In this document: positions 17,225-24,414 of the stretch, one piece after another
Layout of the letters: each line of letters begins with the position of its first letter
Position numbering within the stretch: the stretch's first letter is position 1
Assembly: GCA_017620135.1 (NCBI GenBank)
Contig: JAFZQZ010000027.1
Coordinates: 20,262 to 84,261, forward strand
Length of the DNA: 64,000 bases
Source: Bacillota bacterium
GTDB taxonomy: Bacteria > Bacillota > Clostridia > Lachnospirales > Bianqueaceae
Direction: 5' to 3'
Notes under the pieces: generated by a model
What the model was told of the DNA's origin: nothing
Databases searched by the model: none
The model's input: the letters and a program-made list of their open reading frames with translations, nothing else
Translations under genes and position numbers: made by a program

Positions 17225-18061
17225 TCAGAGCCCTGCGAAAACGCGCAGGGCTTTTTCCGCGTCCTGCTCCATAGCTTTCTGCGCGGCGAAAGCCAGATCG
17301 TGGAAAAATGTCACATCCTGATGATCAAGAAGATCTTTCACAGCGGTGGTACCTGCTTTGGACATGTAGCTGTAGTAGTTGATCTTACGAAGGCCGTTCG
17401 CGATGCCCGTACGGTAGTCCTCCGGAGAAACACCGCTGCCTCCGTGCATCACGAGAGGAAGGCCGGTCTTTTCCGCGATCGTTTTCACGCGGGGAAGGTC
17501 CAGCACCGGTTTGGACTTGTAGATGCCATGGGCGGTACCGAAGCTCGGAGCCAGGGCGTCGATTCCGGTCTCTCGGCAGAACACGACCGCTTCTTCCGGA
17601 TCGGTATAGACAGGACCGGAAGCTACAGCGCTTCCGCCTTCGCGGGACGCCAGAGCGCCAAGTTCCGCTTCTACGCCGCAGTTGTAGTTCTTCGCCATAG
17701 CCACGGCCTTTTTGGTGTTGGACAGGTTTTCTTCGTAGGGCAGCGTACTGCCGTCATACATCACGCCTGTAAAGCCAAGGTCCAGGGCTTTTTGCATGTA
17801 GCTGAGGGTCTCGCAGTGATCCAGATGGACACAGACCGGCACCTTGGCCGCTTTCGCGGCCTGAATCATCACCGGACCGATAATGCGCAGCGGCGCGACG
17901 TCCTCGTGAAGCTGGGCGTGGGACAGGATCACTGGGACATTCAGTTTCTCCGCGGCGCAAAGGACCGCGGTAACGCATTCCAGATTAGGCGTGTTGAACG
18001 CGCCGACGGCACATTTCTTCTCTTCGGCGAGAGCCAGGATCTCTTTCAGATTAACAAGCAT
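17225..18061 (-). CDS. Class II ketose-bisphosphate aldolase family, 278 aa
   Basis: Zinc-dependent class II aldolase (FbaA/GatY/KbaY group). Signatures are VGAFNTPNLE at the N-terminus, VCVHLDHCET with the catalytic Asp and a zinc His, GVEAELGAL with a zinc Glu, APSFGTAHGIY and MHGGSGVSPEDY for substrate phosphate binding. It cleaves a ketose 1-phosphate or 1,6-bisphosphate to dihydroxyacetone phosphate and an aldehyde. It is the last gene of the reverse-strand operon after the FGGY kinase (12-base gap), which fits a ketose-1-phosphate produced by that kinase. The sugar is not identified. Confidence 0.9.
   Translation of the reverse strand: MLVNLKEILALAEEKKCAVGAFNTPNLECVTAVLCAAEKLNVPVILSHAQLHEDVAPLRIIGPVMIQAAKAAKVPVCVHLDHCETLSYMQKALDLGFTGVMYDGSTLPYEENLSNTKKAVAMAKNYNCGVEAELGALASREGGSAVASGPVYTDPEEAVVFCRETGIDALAPSFGTAHGIYKSKPVLDLPRVKTIAEKTGLPLVMHGGSGVSPEDYRTGIANGLRKINYYSYMSKAGTTAVKDLLDHQDVTFFHDLAFAAQKAMEQDAEKALRVFAGL
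17229..17256 (+). terminator. Terminator nested in the 3' coding end of the aldolase gene
   Basis: AGCCCTGCG (17229-17237) pairs with CGCAGGGCT (17244-17252), followed by TTTTT. It serves the zinc-ribbon gene on the plus strand while the same bases encode the last residues (around LRVFAGL) of the convergent aldolase. Confidence 0.6.
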
Positions 18062-18073
18062 AATGAATATACC

Positions 18074-19534
18074 TCACATCAGCGGGCGGACCGCGTGATA
18101 GACGCGCTGGTACCGCTCGTATATTTTCATATATTTTTCGTGCATTTCAGCTCTGGGATAGTAGGTCTCCATTTCCCGGACCATGTGGACCGCGGCGTCC
18201 GGAAGGTCTTTGAAAAGCCCGGTCGCCAGTCCGGTCAGCATAGCGGATCCCACCGTACCGGCGTCTGAAGTTTTCAGTGCTGTGATGGGAAGATCCAGCA
18301 TATCCGCCTTCATCTGCATCCATACCTTGGAACGGGCGCCGCCTCCGGTGGCGTTCAGCTTCCTGAAACGGATCCCCGAGGCTTTAATGGCATCATAGTT
18401 GACGCGCATTTCATAGGCCACACCTTCCATCGCGGCGCGGTAAATATCCGCTGCCGTCGTGCCGGTGGTAAGCCCGAGGATCGCGCCTTTGGAACCGGTA
18501 TCCATGTACGGGGTAGCGGCTCCGGCAAAGTGCGGGAGGATCAGAAGTCCGGTAGGTTCATCTTTTCCGTAGGCAGCTTCCATGCTGTCGTACGTTTCCC
18601 CTTTGCCGAAGGTCTCCATGGCCCACTGGATGAGCGCGCCTCCTGTATAGGAAAAGGCGTAGGCAACATATTTCCCGGGGACCACGTACGGTACCACGGA
18701 GAAGAACCCCTTCGATATCACCTCGATGTCCGGCAGACTGTCAAAGATCGGCGTGAGACATTCCACGGTCCCCGCGCCATCGACCGCCACACTCCCGTCA
18801 AAGGCACCGGCGCCGACCGCGGCGGCTACCTGATCGTGGGAGACTGATACGATGATGCATTCCCGGCTGAGCCCTGTTTTCTGAGCGGCCTCTTCGGTAA
18901 CGGTACCGGCGCTGGTCCCGGTGGGAACAGGCTCGCTCATCAAGGCCTTGTCGATCCCCGCGGCCTCGAAGATATCATGGCTCCAGGTAAGAGCGCGGAT
19001 ATCGAAAGCCATAGTTCGGGAGGCCAGAGAGTAGTCGATCTGGGCCTTATGGGTCAGATGCCAGACGACAAAGTCCTCAATCAGATGGACACGTTTAGCA
19101 GCCATATACACTTCAGGCCGGTGTTTTTTGATCCACATCAGCTTGCTGATAGAATACATTTCATGTGGCCTAAGACCAGTGATATTCGCAATATGGTCCG
19201 CGCCGAGCTTTTCTATGAGCTCCTCGCATTCCTCCGCGCCGCGCGGGTCCGTATAGAGCATGGCGTTGTGCAGAGGATGACCTTCGCTGTCTGTCATCAC
19301 GAAGGTCTCACCGAAGCTGGTAACGCCGATCCCGGCGATATCCGGATACTGAGAAGCCATTTCTTCAATGACAGCGTAGACGCTTTCCATCATAGTGGAA
19401 ATATCGATCTCATGACCGCTTACCTGGCGGCGAACCGGATAGTCGCGGTAAGCTTTACCCAGATACTCACCCGTTTCATTGAACACCGTCAGCTTGCAGC
19501 CGGTGGTGCCTATGTCCAGTCCAGCGATCTTCAT
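18074..19534 (-). CDS. FGGY-family carbohydrate kinase, 486 aa
   Basis: The N-terminal ATP-site motif GLDIGTTGCKLTVF, the substrate loop GVTSFGETFV, SHDQVAAAVG and the C-terminal NATGGGARSKVWMQMKADM signature identify an FGGY kinase of usual length. These enzymes phosphorylate ketoses, polyols or sugar acids (xylulose, fuculose, rhamnulose, gluconate). The gene lies one base after the stop of the isomerase gene, indicating coupled translation. Paired with the upstream fucose-isomerase-like enzyme and downstream class II aldolase, a ketose produced by the isomerase is the likely substrate (inference). Confidence 0.9.
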   Translation of the reverse strand: MKIAGLDIGTTGCKLTVFNETGEYLGKAYRDYPVRRQVSGHEIDISTMMESVYAVIEEMASQYPDIAGIGVTSFGETFVMTDSEGHPLHNAMLYTDPRGAEECEELIEKLGADHIANITGLRPHEMYSISKLMWIKKHRPEVYMAAKRVHLIEDFVVWHLTHKAQIDYSLASRTMAFDIRALTWSHDIFEAAGIDKALMSEPVPTGTSAGTVTEEAAQKTGLSRECIIVSVSHDQVAAAVGAGAFDGSVAVDGAGTVECLTPIFDSLPDIEVISKGFFSVVPYVVPGKYVAYAFSYTGGALIQWAMETFGKGETYDSMEAAYGKDEPTGLLILPHFAGAATPYMDTGSKGAILGLTTGTTAADIYRAAMEGVAYEMRVNYDAIKASGIRFRKLNATGGGARSKVWMQMKADMLDLPITALKTSDAGTVGSAMLTGLATGLFKDLPDAAVHMVREMETYYPRAEMHEKYMKIYERYQRVYHAVRPLM

Positions 19535-19535
19535 C

Positions 19536-20939
19536 TTATTCGATCTCCGTCCAGTCGTAGCGCAGATAAGTGGTGAAGGCTTCTTTCAGAATGTCTTTCA
19601 CATGGCCGTTACCAATGGCGGTATGATGCTTGAAGCCGCCCTTCGCCAGTCTGATCAGTTTGTTCTGAAGATCCGGAATCTCAGCCACGCCGGCTACACC
19701 GAAGTAGCCTTCTTCAATGGGATCATCCGTAAATTTCGCTTCAGAAGCGTAGATCACGATCTTACCGTCTTTGGTCTGGCAGTTGGAAATGGTGATGGGC
19801 ATAGGTTTGATACGGCCTTCGTTGCAGCCCCAACCGGAACCGGGATCGGTCTTGTCAAACATCTTGTGGTTGGTGACGGTGCCCTTGCAGGTCATGAGGC
19901 CCTGTGCTACCGGACCGCAGTGGAAGAGGATGACTTTGTTTTCGTCGTCGCCGTAGTTGTTGTTCCAGTCCAGAACAGCGGTGGGCTCTTCGGTGGCCAG
20001 ATTCATGGCGCGCATGCAGACCGCTGAGCACATGTCGATCTCACAGGAGGCTACGATGCCCCGGTCATTCAGCTCGGACAGCAGAACGCACGGGCAGATC
20101 CGCAGGTGGCTTTCCATCTCGTTCCAGCAGCGCAGAGCCAAAGCGTCCAGATGATACTCTTCGATATATTCATCGATCACTACGGCAAGTTTGCCGAGGT
20201 TCAGCATGTTCTTTTCCGGGACCAGAGAGAAGTCGGTGTAATTTTTCAGGTGCTCGATCTTCGCGGCGACGACAGGATCGTCATCACGCTTCGCGGCGAT
20301 CTTGTCAAAGACCTCGGAGAGGTCGAAACTCTCTACGTTGATACCATGCTTCTGCAAGGCGATCTCGTCGAAGCGCACGGTCTTGAAAGCGGTGGTGCGG
20401 GCGCCGATGCAGCCCAGGTTGAAGCGTTTCATACCGTTTACCACACGGCAGATCGCGGCGAAGTCGCGCAGGTTTTCCTGGAACTTCGGGCTCAGGGGAT
20501 GGACTACATGCGGTTTGAGGACGGTGAAGGGTACACCGTACTGGGTGAAGACGTCGGTGACGGAGAATTTACCGCAGTAAGCGTCGCGGCGATGGGCGAA
20601 ATCCATTTTGCCGATCTCATCCGGGTAGGCCTGCATAAGGATGGGTACACCCGCGTCCTGCAGGGCGGTGATGGCGCCGTTCTCGTCCGCGAAGATGGGC
20701 ATGGAGAAGATCACACCGTCATACTGCCCTTCATGCTCTTTGAGCCATTTGGCGTAGAGCAGGCCCTCGTCACGGGTCTCGATACCGCCGTAGCGGGTCT
20801 TGTCGGCATCCATCATAATATAGTCATAGCCGGCGTCCGTGACAGCCTTGACCATGTCGTCGCGCGCACCGAAGATCAGCTCGCCGGGCATGAAGCCGCG
20901 GTTGCAAAAGGCCAGTGCAAAAGTCATTTTCTTTCCCAT
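19536..20939 (-). CDS. L-fucose/L-arabinose isomerase family protein, 467 aa
   Basis: Resembles the L-fucose isomerase superfamily: an N-terminal Rossmann-like region (MTFALAFCNRGFMPGELIFG), LRCWNEMESHLRICPC in the central domain, CEIDMCSAVCMRAM, and the C-terminal LFHCGPVAQG motif with the metal-binding His. Members interconvert aldoses and ketoses using Mn2+; some related proteins of this length have other sugars or no known activity. It is the second gene of a four-gene operon whose first gene is an epimerase-like protein 3 bases upstream. The natural sugar is not determined. Confidence 0.8.
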   Translation of the reverse strand: MGKKMTFALAFCNRGFMPGELIFGARDDMVKAVTDAGYDYIMMDADKTRYGGIETRDEGLLYAKWLKEHEGQYDGVIFSMPIFADENGAITALQDAGVPILMQAYPDEIGKMDFAHRRDAYCGKFSVTDVFTQYGVPFTVLKPHVVHPLSPKFQENLRDFAAICRVVNGMKRFNLGCIGARTTAFKTVRFDEIALQKHGINVESFDLSEVFDKIAAKRDDDPVVAAKIEHLKNYTDFSLVPEKNMLNLGKLAVVIDEYIEEYHLDALALRCWNEMESHLRICPCVLLSELNDRGIVASCEIDMCSAVCMRAMNLATEEPTAVLDWNNNYGDDENKVILFHCGPVAQGLMTCKGTVTNHKMFDKTDPGSGWGCNEGRIKPMPITISNCQTKDGKIVIYASEAKFTDDPIEEGYFGVAGVAEIPDLQNKLIRLAKGGFKHHTAIGNGHVKDILKEAFTTYLRYDWTEIE

Positions 20940-20942
20940 TTT

Positions 20943-21926
20943 TCAGTCCTCCTTGAATTCGATCGTTACTTTATTTGTGATGCTTTCCCAGGCTTTCAGC
21001 ACGGGAAGGGTACCGTTCTTTCTTTCTTCGCTGCGTCCCATGATATAGCTGTTGGTAGGTTCCAGACCCAGGACATAATCGCCGCCGGCCATACAGCGCC
21101 ACTCGGAGAGGATCGGCAGGGTATCCCCGCTCCAGGAGATCTTCATCCGGACACCGAGATCCGGGTTTTCGAGGCTGGCCCAGAACTCGGCCTGCATTTT
21201 CTGGAAGAAAACACGTTCCTCCTCGCCATGTACAGGTTTGTCGAATTCGCACTCGCGGCCAAGACCGGTCCGGGCGAACTCGGTGCGTGGAACCGTTTCA
21301 TGTTTCTCCGGCAGGATCAGTCGCGCTTTTTCGCTGAGCAGCGGATAGCCGAAGTTGCAGTGGTAGATCTGCATGATCTCCTCGTCCCGGGCGGTCTGGT
21401 TGGAAATGGTATCTTCCACACTCACGCTCGCTCCGAAAAGCGGAACGCGGATCGTGCGGCTGACTTCCAGCACATGACCGAAGAGCGCACTCTCACGGAT
21501 CGTTCCTTTGATGAGGATCTCCTCATCGGTGATCTCACTGCTGACATGATCCGCGGCCAGGCTGTGGTAGCGGCCGTGCAGGGGATGCCATTCATCGCCG
21601 TCCCGGTTTGCGGGGCCGGTGCTTCGAAGGCCGCAGGTATAAAGGAGGCCTCCGGGGAAGGTGTTGACGAATTCTGTTTCATAGGGTGAGATGATCACCG
21701 GGCTGTCATAGCCGTTTTTGCTCATCCAGCTCATGTTGATGCCTTTGAAACGGCACTGCCCGATATCCAGTCCCGCGTCCGGCAGGATATCCAGTTCCAG
21801 ACCACCAGCGGTCTTGACTTCGATGATCTCGGTGCTTTTGGCTTTTCCTTCGTTTACTGTTACACGGCGCAGCGTGACCAGCTGGGCCGGGTTGCCGATA
21901 TATCCCTCTTTGATGAGATTTTTCAA
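20943..21926 (-). CDS. DUF4432/aldose 1-epimerase-like protein, 327 aa
   Basis: A galactose-mutarotase-like beta-sandwich of the DUF4432 type: ELDILPDAGLDIGQCRFKG, GLRSTGPANRDGDEWHPLHG, IYHCNFGYPLL, and LEPTNSYIMGR near the C-terminus are conserved landmarks. Such proteins interconvert sugar anomers, supplying the correct form to a downstream isomerase. It is the first gene of the operon that continues with isomerase, kinase and aldolase. AGGAGGCG precedes the ATG at 21926. The regulator gene is transcribed divergently 151 bases away. Confidence 0.8.
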   Translation of the reverse strand: MKNLIKEGYIGNPAQLVTLRRVTVNEGKAKSTEIIEVKTAGGLELDILPDAGLDIGQCRFKGINMSWMSKNGYDSPVIISPYETEFVNTFPGGLLYTCGLRSTGPANRDGDEWHPLHGRYHSLAADHVSSEITDEEILIKGTIRESALFGHVLEVSRTIRVPLFGASVSVEDTISNQTARDEEIMQIYHCNFGYPLLSEKARLILPEKHETVPRTEFARTGLGRECEFDKPVHGEEERVFFQKMQAEFWASLENPDLGVRMKISWSGDTLPILSEWRCMAGGDYVLGLEPTNSYIMGRSEERKNGTLPVLKAWESITNKVTIEFKED

Positions 21927-21992
21927 ACGAGTCGCCTCCTTTTACAGTTTCTGATTCTATTGTATAGGAAATGAACTGGAGAAGATATAGAA

Positions 21993-22021
21993 TTTCGTTC
22001 GTTTTACTTTGATTTTGTTCG
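21993..22021. promoter_or_regulatory. Candidate operator for the PocR-AraC regulator
   Basis: Two direct repeats, TTTCGTTCG (21993-22001) and TTTTGTTCG (22013-22021), start exactly 20 bases apart, two helical turns, as expected for an AraC-family monomer or dimer with two HTH motifs. They lie in the divergent region and overlap the regulator's own -35 box. Confidence 0.45.
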
Positions 22022-22036
22022 CGATAATGATATAAT
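22009..22036 (+). promoter_or_regulatory. Promoter of the PocR-AraC regulator gene
   Basis: TTGATT (22009-22014), 16 bases, TATAAT (22031-22036). On the opposite strand a TACAAT box is readable around 21960 for the sugar operon, without a convincing -35 box, consistent with activator dependence. Confidence 0.55.
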
Positions 22037-22077
22037 ATCAATGTTCCATCAAGTGCGCTCTGGGGAGGTGACAAGGG

Positions 22078-22935
22078 ATGATATCGATGTTCGATCTGGA
22101 CCAGCTCCAGGGGCTTCTAAGGGATTTTTATGAGATCAGCCATATCCGCATCACCGTATTTGACGAGGATCTGAAAGAACTGGTCTCTTATCCGGAAGAG
22201 GTAGCGCCGTACTGCGCGGTGATCCGCGGGACGTTATCCGGGTTTGAAGCCTGTATGCGGTGTGACCGCGAAGCCTGCGCGAAAGCCGCGAAGAAAAAAA
22301 CGACTCATGTCTACCGCTGCCATGCCGGGCTTACAGAGGCGGTGACCCCGCTCTATGTGGGCGAAGTGCTGGCGGGGTATCTGCTGTTCGGACACGTCTT
22401 TTCCTACCCTGACCACGAAAAGGGCTGGACAGCGGTGGATCAGAAGACAGCCTCTCTTCCGCTGAACCGTCGTATGCTGAAGGACGCTATCTTTGAGGCG
22501 CCGATCATCGGGGAAAGCTACACCCGCTCCGCGGCAAAGATCCTGCACGCGGTGGCCTCTTACCTGATCATGGAACGGATGGCGACTCTCCGGGAAGATA
22601 TGCTGGCAGTACGGTTGGACAGCTATCTTTCCGCGCATTATACGCAGAAGCTGAGCTCCTCCGCGGTAGCGGAATATCTGGGGATCGGCCGGACACAGCT
22701 CTATGAGCTGTCCCGGCAGATGTACGGCTGCGGGGTCGCTGAGCATATCCGGGATCTACGGGTAGGAAGGGCTAAGGAGCTACTTAAGGGACACAGGGAT
22801 CTTTCCATCGCGGAAGTGGCCGAACGATGCGGATTCAGCGACTACAACTATTTTATTACGGTGTTCTCAAGGGAGACGGGCTGTTCGCCAGGGGCTTTCC
22901 GGAAGGAGACAGTTGCGCTGAAGAGGCGGCTGTGA
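22078..22935 (+). CDS. PocR-domain AraC family transcriptional regulator, 285 aa
   Basis: Residues 1 to about 170 form a PocR sensory domain with its typical Cys pattern (YCAVIRG...ACMRCDREAC...YRCHAGLTEAVTPL), and the last ~100 residues form an AraC-type double HTH (SSAVAEYLGIGRTQLYEL; SIAEVAERCGFSDYNYFITV). PocR domains bind small carbon compounds. GGGAGG lies 10 bases before the ATG. Placed head to head with the epimerase-isomerase-kinase-aldolase operon, it most probably controls that operon in response to its sugar (inference), with the repeats at 21993-22021 as the candidate site. Confidence 0.88.
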   Translation: MISMFDLDQLQGLLRDFYEISHIRITVFDEDLKELVSYPEEVAPYCAVIRGTLSGFEACMRCDREACAKAAKKKTTHVYRCHAGLTEAVTPLYVGEVLAGYLLFGHVFSYPDHEKGWTAVDQKTASLPLNRRMLKDAIFEAPIIGESYTRSAAKILHAVASYLIMERMATLREDMLAVRLDSYLSAHYTQKLSSSAVAEYLGIGRTQLYELSRQMYGCGVAEHIRDLRVGRAKELLKGHRDLSIAEVAERCGFSDYNYFITVFSRETGCSPGAFRKETVALKRRL

Positions 22936-22962
22936 TAGGATGAATAAAAGGAGGAATTTGTC

Positions 22963-23409
22963 ATGAAAGCTTTAGTTGTATATTTCAGTGCAGAGAGCGG
23001 CAGGACAGCCAGAGTAGCCAAAGAACTGGCCGAGAGGATCGGAGCGGATCTTCATGAGATCGTTCCGGAGAAGATCTACTCTAAAGCGGATCTTAACTGG
23101 ATGAATCCCATGGCCAGATGCAACCGGGAACATATGCTGAAGAAGGATGTGCCGGTCGTGGGTGAGGTGAAAAATTTTGCTCAGTATGATACGGTGTATG
23201 TCGGTTTTCCCATCTGGTACGGATGCGCGCCAAATGTGGTCAATACCTTCTGCAAAGCTTATGATTGGGCAGGAAAGACGGTCCATGCCTTCGCAACTTC
23301 CGGCGGCAGCGGGATCGGAAAGTCAGCGGAAAAACTGACACCATACGTAAGCGGCGCGAGCTTAGTGGACGCGATCCTTGTGAGAGACGCTTCGGAAATC
23401 AAAGCCTGA
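22963..23409 (+). CDS. Flavodoxin, 148 aa
   Basis: A short-chain flavodoxin fold: LVVYFSAESGRTARVAKEL holds the FMN phosphate loop, YDTVYVGFPIWYGCAP is the 60s-loop analogue, and AFATSGGSGIGKS is the third FMN-contact loop. Such proteins carry electrons or act as small NAD(P)H-dependent flavin reductases in the cytoplasm. AAAGGAGG precedes the ATG at 22963. The gene follows the regulator by 27 bases and may be co-transcribed with it and the ThpR-like gene. A secreted paralogue occurs at 31469-32092. Confidence 0.85.
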   Translation: MKALVVYFSAESGRTARVAKELAERIGADLHEIVPEKIYSKADLNWMNPMARCNREHMLKKDVPVVGEVKNFAQYDTVYVGFPIWYGCAPNVVNTFCKAYDWAGKTVHAFATSGGSGIGKSAEKLTPYVSGASLVDAILVRDASEIKA

Positions 23410-23420
23410 AAGGGGCTGTC

Positions 23421-23915
23421 ATGAGACTGTTTATCGCGATCCAGCTGGATCCGCAGATGAAAGAATACCTTTCATCGGTGCAGGATCAGTTCCGGGACAG
23501 GAATATCCGCGGGAACTTTACTCCGGAAGAAAACTTTCACCTGACACTGGCTTTTATCGGAGAATATCCCCGGCCGGAAGATGTACTGGACGTCATCAGA
23601 GAAGTAGAGTTTGAACCTTTCGGGATCACACTGGATCAGGTGGGATGTTTTGACAATCTGTGGTGGATCGGACTCAAGGAGAATCCGACCCTTACTCAGG
23701 TGGTAAAAAGACTTCGCTACGGGCTCACTCAGGCGGGGATCCCTTTTGATAAGAAACGCTTCAAGGCGCATATCACGCTCCTTCGAAGAGCGGACTACGC
23801 CAAAGGACAGATCGGAGCGATCACATCCAAACCCATTTGTATGAAAGTGGACCGCATTTGCCTTATGCGCTCCACCAGGGGAAAGCATGGTATGATCTAT
23901 ACAGAAATCAACTAA
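23421..23915 (+). CDS. thpR: RNA 2',3'-cyclic phosphodiesterase (2'-5' RNA ligase family), 164 aa
   Basis: The two HxT motifs of the 2H phosphoesterase fold are present: HLTLAFIGEY and HITLLRRA, with MRLFIAIQL at the N-terminus as in ThpR proteins. The family hydrolyses 2',3'-cyclic phosphate ends of RNA and can join tRNA halves in vitro. The start is placed at 23421, behind AAAGGGG, and gives the usual length; an open frame extends 52 codons upstream across the flavodoxin gene but has no family similarity. Confidence 0.85.
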   Translation: MRLFIAIQLDPQMKEYLSSVQDQFRDRNIRGNFTPEENFHLTLAFIGEYPRPEDVLDVIREVEFEPFGITLDQVGCFDNLWWIGLKENPTLTQVVKRLRYGLTQAGIPFDKKRFKAHITLLRRADYAKGQIGAITSKPICMKVDRICLMRSTRGKHGMIYTEIN

Positions 23916-23931
23916 ACACAGGAGGAAAAAG

Positions 23932-24222
23932 ATGCTTAAGATCGTCGCGAAATCTAAGATCAAAGAAGGAATGCTGGATCAGTACCTGGCGGCCGTGAAA
24001 CCGCTGGTCCTGGGATCCCAGGCAGAAGAGGGCAACGTGTCCTACACGATGAACATCCTTCGGGGAAGCGAGAATGTGGTCGCGTTCATTGAAGTATGGA
24101 AAGACCAGGCGGCCTTCGAATATCACATTAAGACCGAACATTTCACCACCATCCTTCCCACCCTGAAGGACTTTGTGGAAGAAGGCTTCCCAGCTGAGTT
24201 CTACGAAGAGGTGGAGTTCTGA
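23932..24222 (+). CDS. Antibiotic biosynthesis monooxygenase (ABM) domain protein, 96 aa
   Basis: A dimeric alpha+beta-barrel ABM domain: MLKIVAKSKIKEGMLDQY, NVSYTMNILRGSENVVAFIEVWKDQAAFEYH and a C-terminal segment that completes the barrel. It resembles YgiN/LsrG-type small proteins that act on quinols or signal molecules; no chemistry can be assigned. AGGAGGAAA precedes the ATG. A clear terminator follows at 24261-24299, ending this group of genes. Confidence 0.85.
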   Translation: MLKIVAKSKIKEGMLDQYLAAVKPLVLGSQAEEGNVSYTMNILRGSENVVAFIEVWKDQAAFEYHIKTEHFTTILPTLKDFVEEGFPAEFYEEVEF

Positions 24223-24260
24223 AACCATCGATCGTAATTTTGCATTTACAAACTATTTTG

Positions 24261-24299
24261 AACCGCGGTCAATCCCGAACAGGGATCCCGCGGTTTTTT
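24261..24299 (+). terminator. Rho-independent terminator
   Basis: AACCGCG (24261-24267) pairs with CGCGGTT (24289-24295), with an inner TCCC/GGGA extension, followed by six T. Confidence 0.85.
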
Positions 24300-24342
24300 C
24301 TAGCTTTTCTATGCCGCATTTATGCCGAATGTGGTGTTTGGC

Positions 24343-24371
24343 TTGTAATTCGCCTGCTTGTGCGATAGAAT
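24343..24371 (+). promoter_or_regulatory. Promoter for the tandem kinase-like genes
   Basis: TTGTAA (24343-24348), 17 bases, TAGAAT (24366-24371), about 40 bases before the start codon of the first kinase-like gene. Confidence 0.6.
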
Positions 24372-24414
24372 AAGCCCATACTAAAACGTTCAAACGCAAG
24401 GAGATATATAGATC

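Noticed and set aside
20106..21689. 527-codon antisense open frame across the isomerase and epimerase genes
   Set aside because: Shadow of two well-supported reverse-strand genes; His/Asp/Val-rich translation typical of antisense reading.
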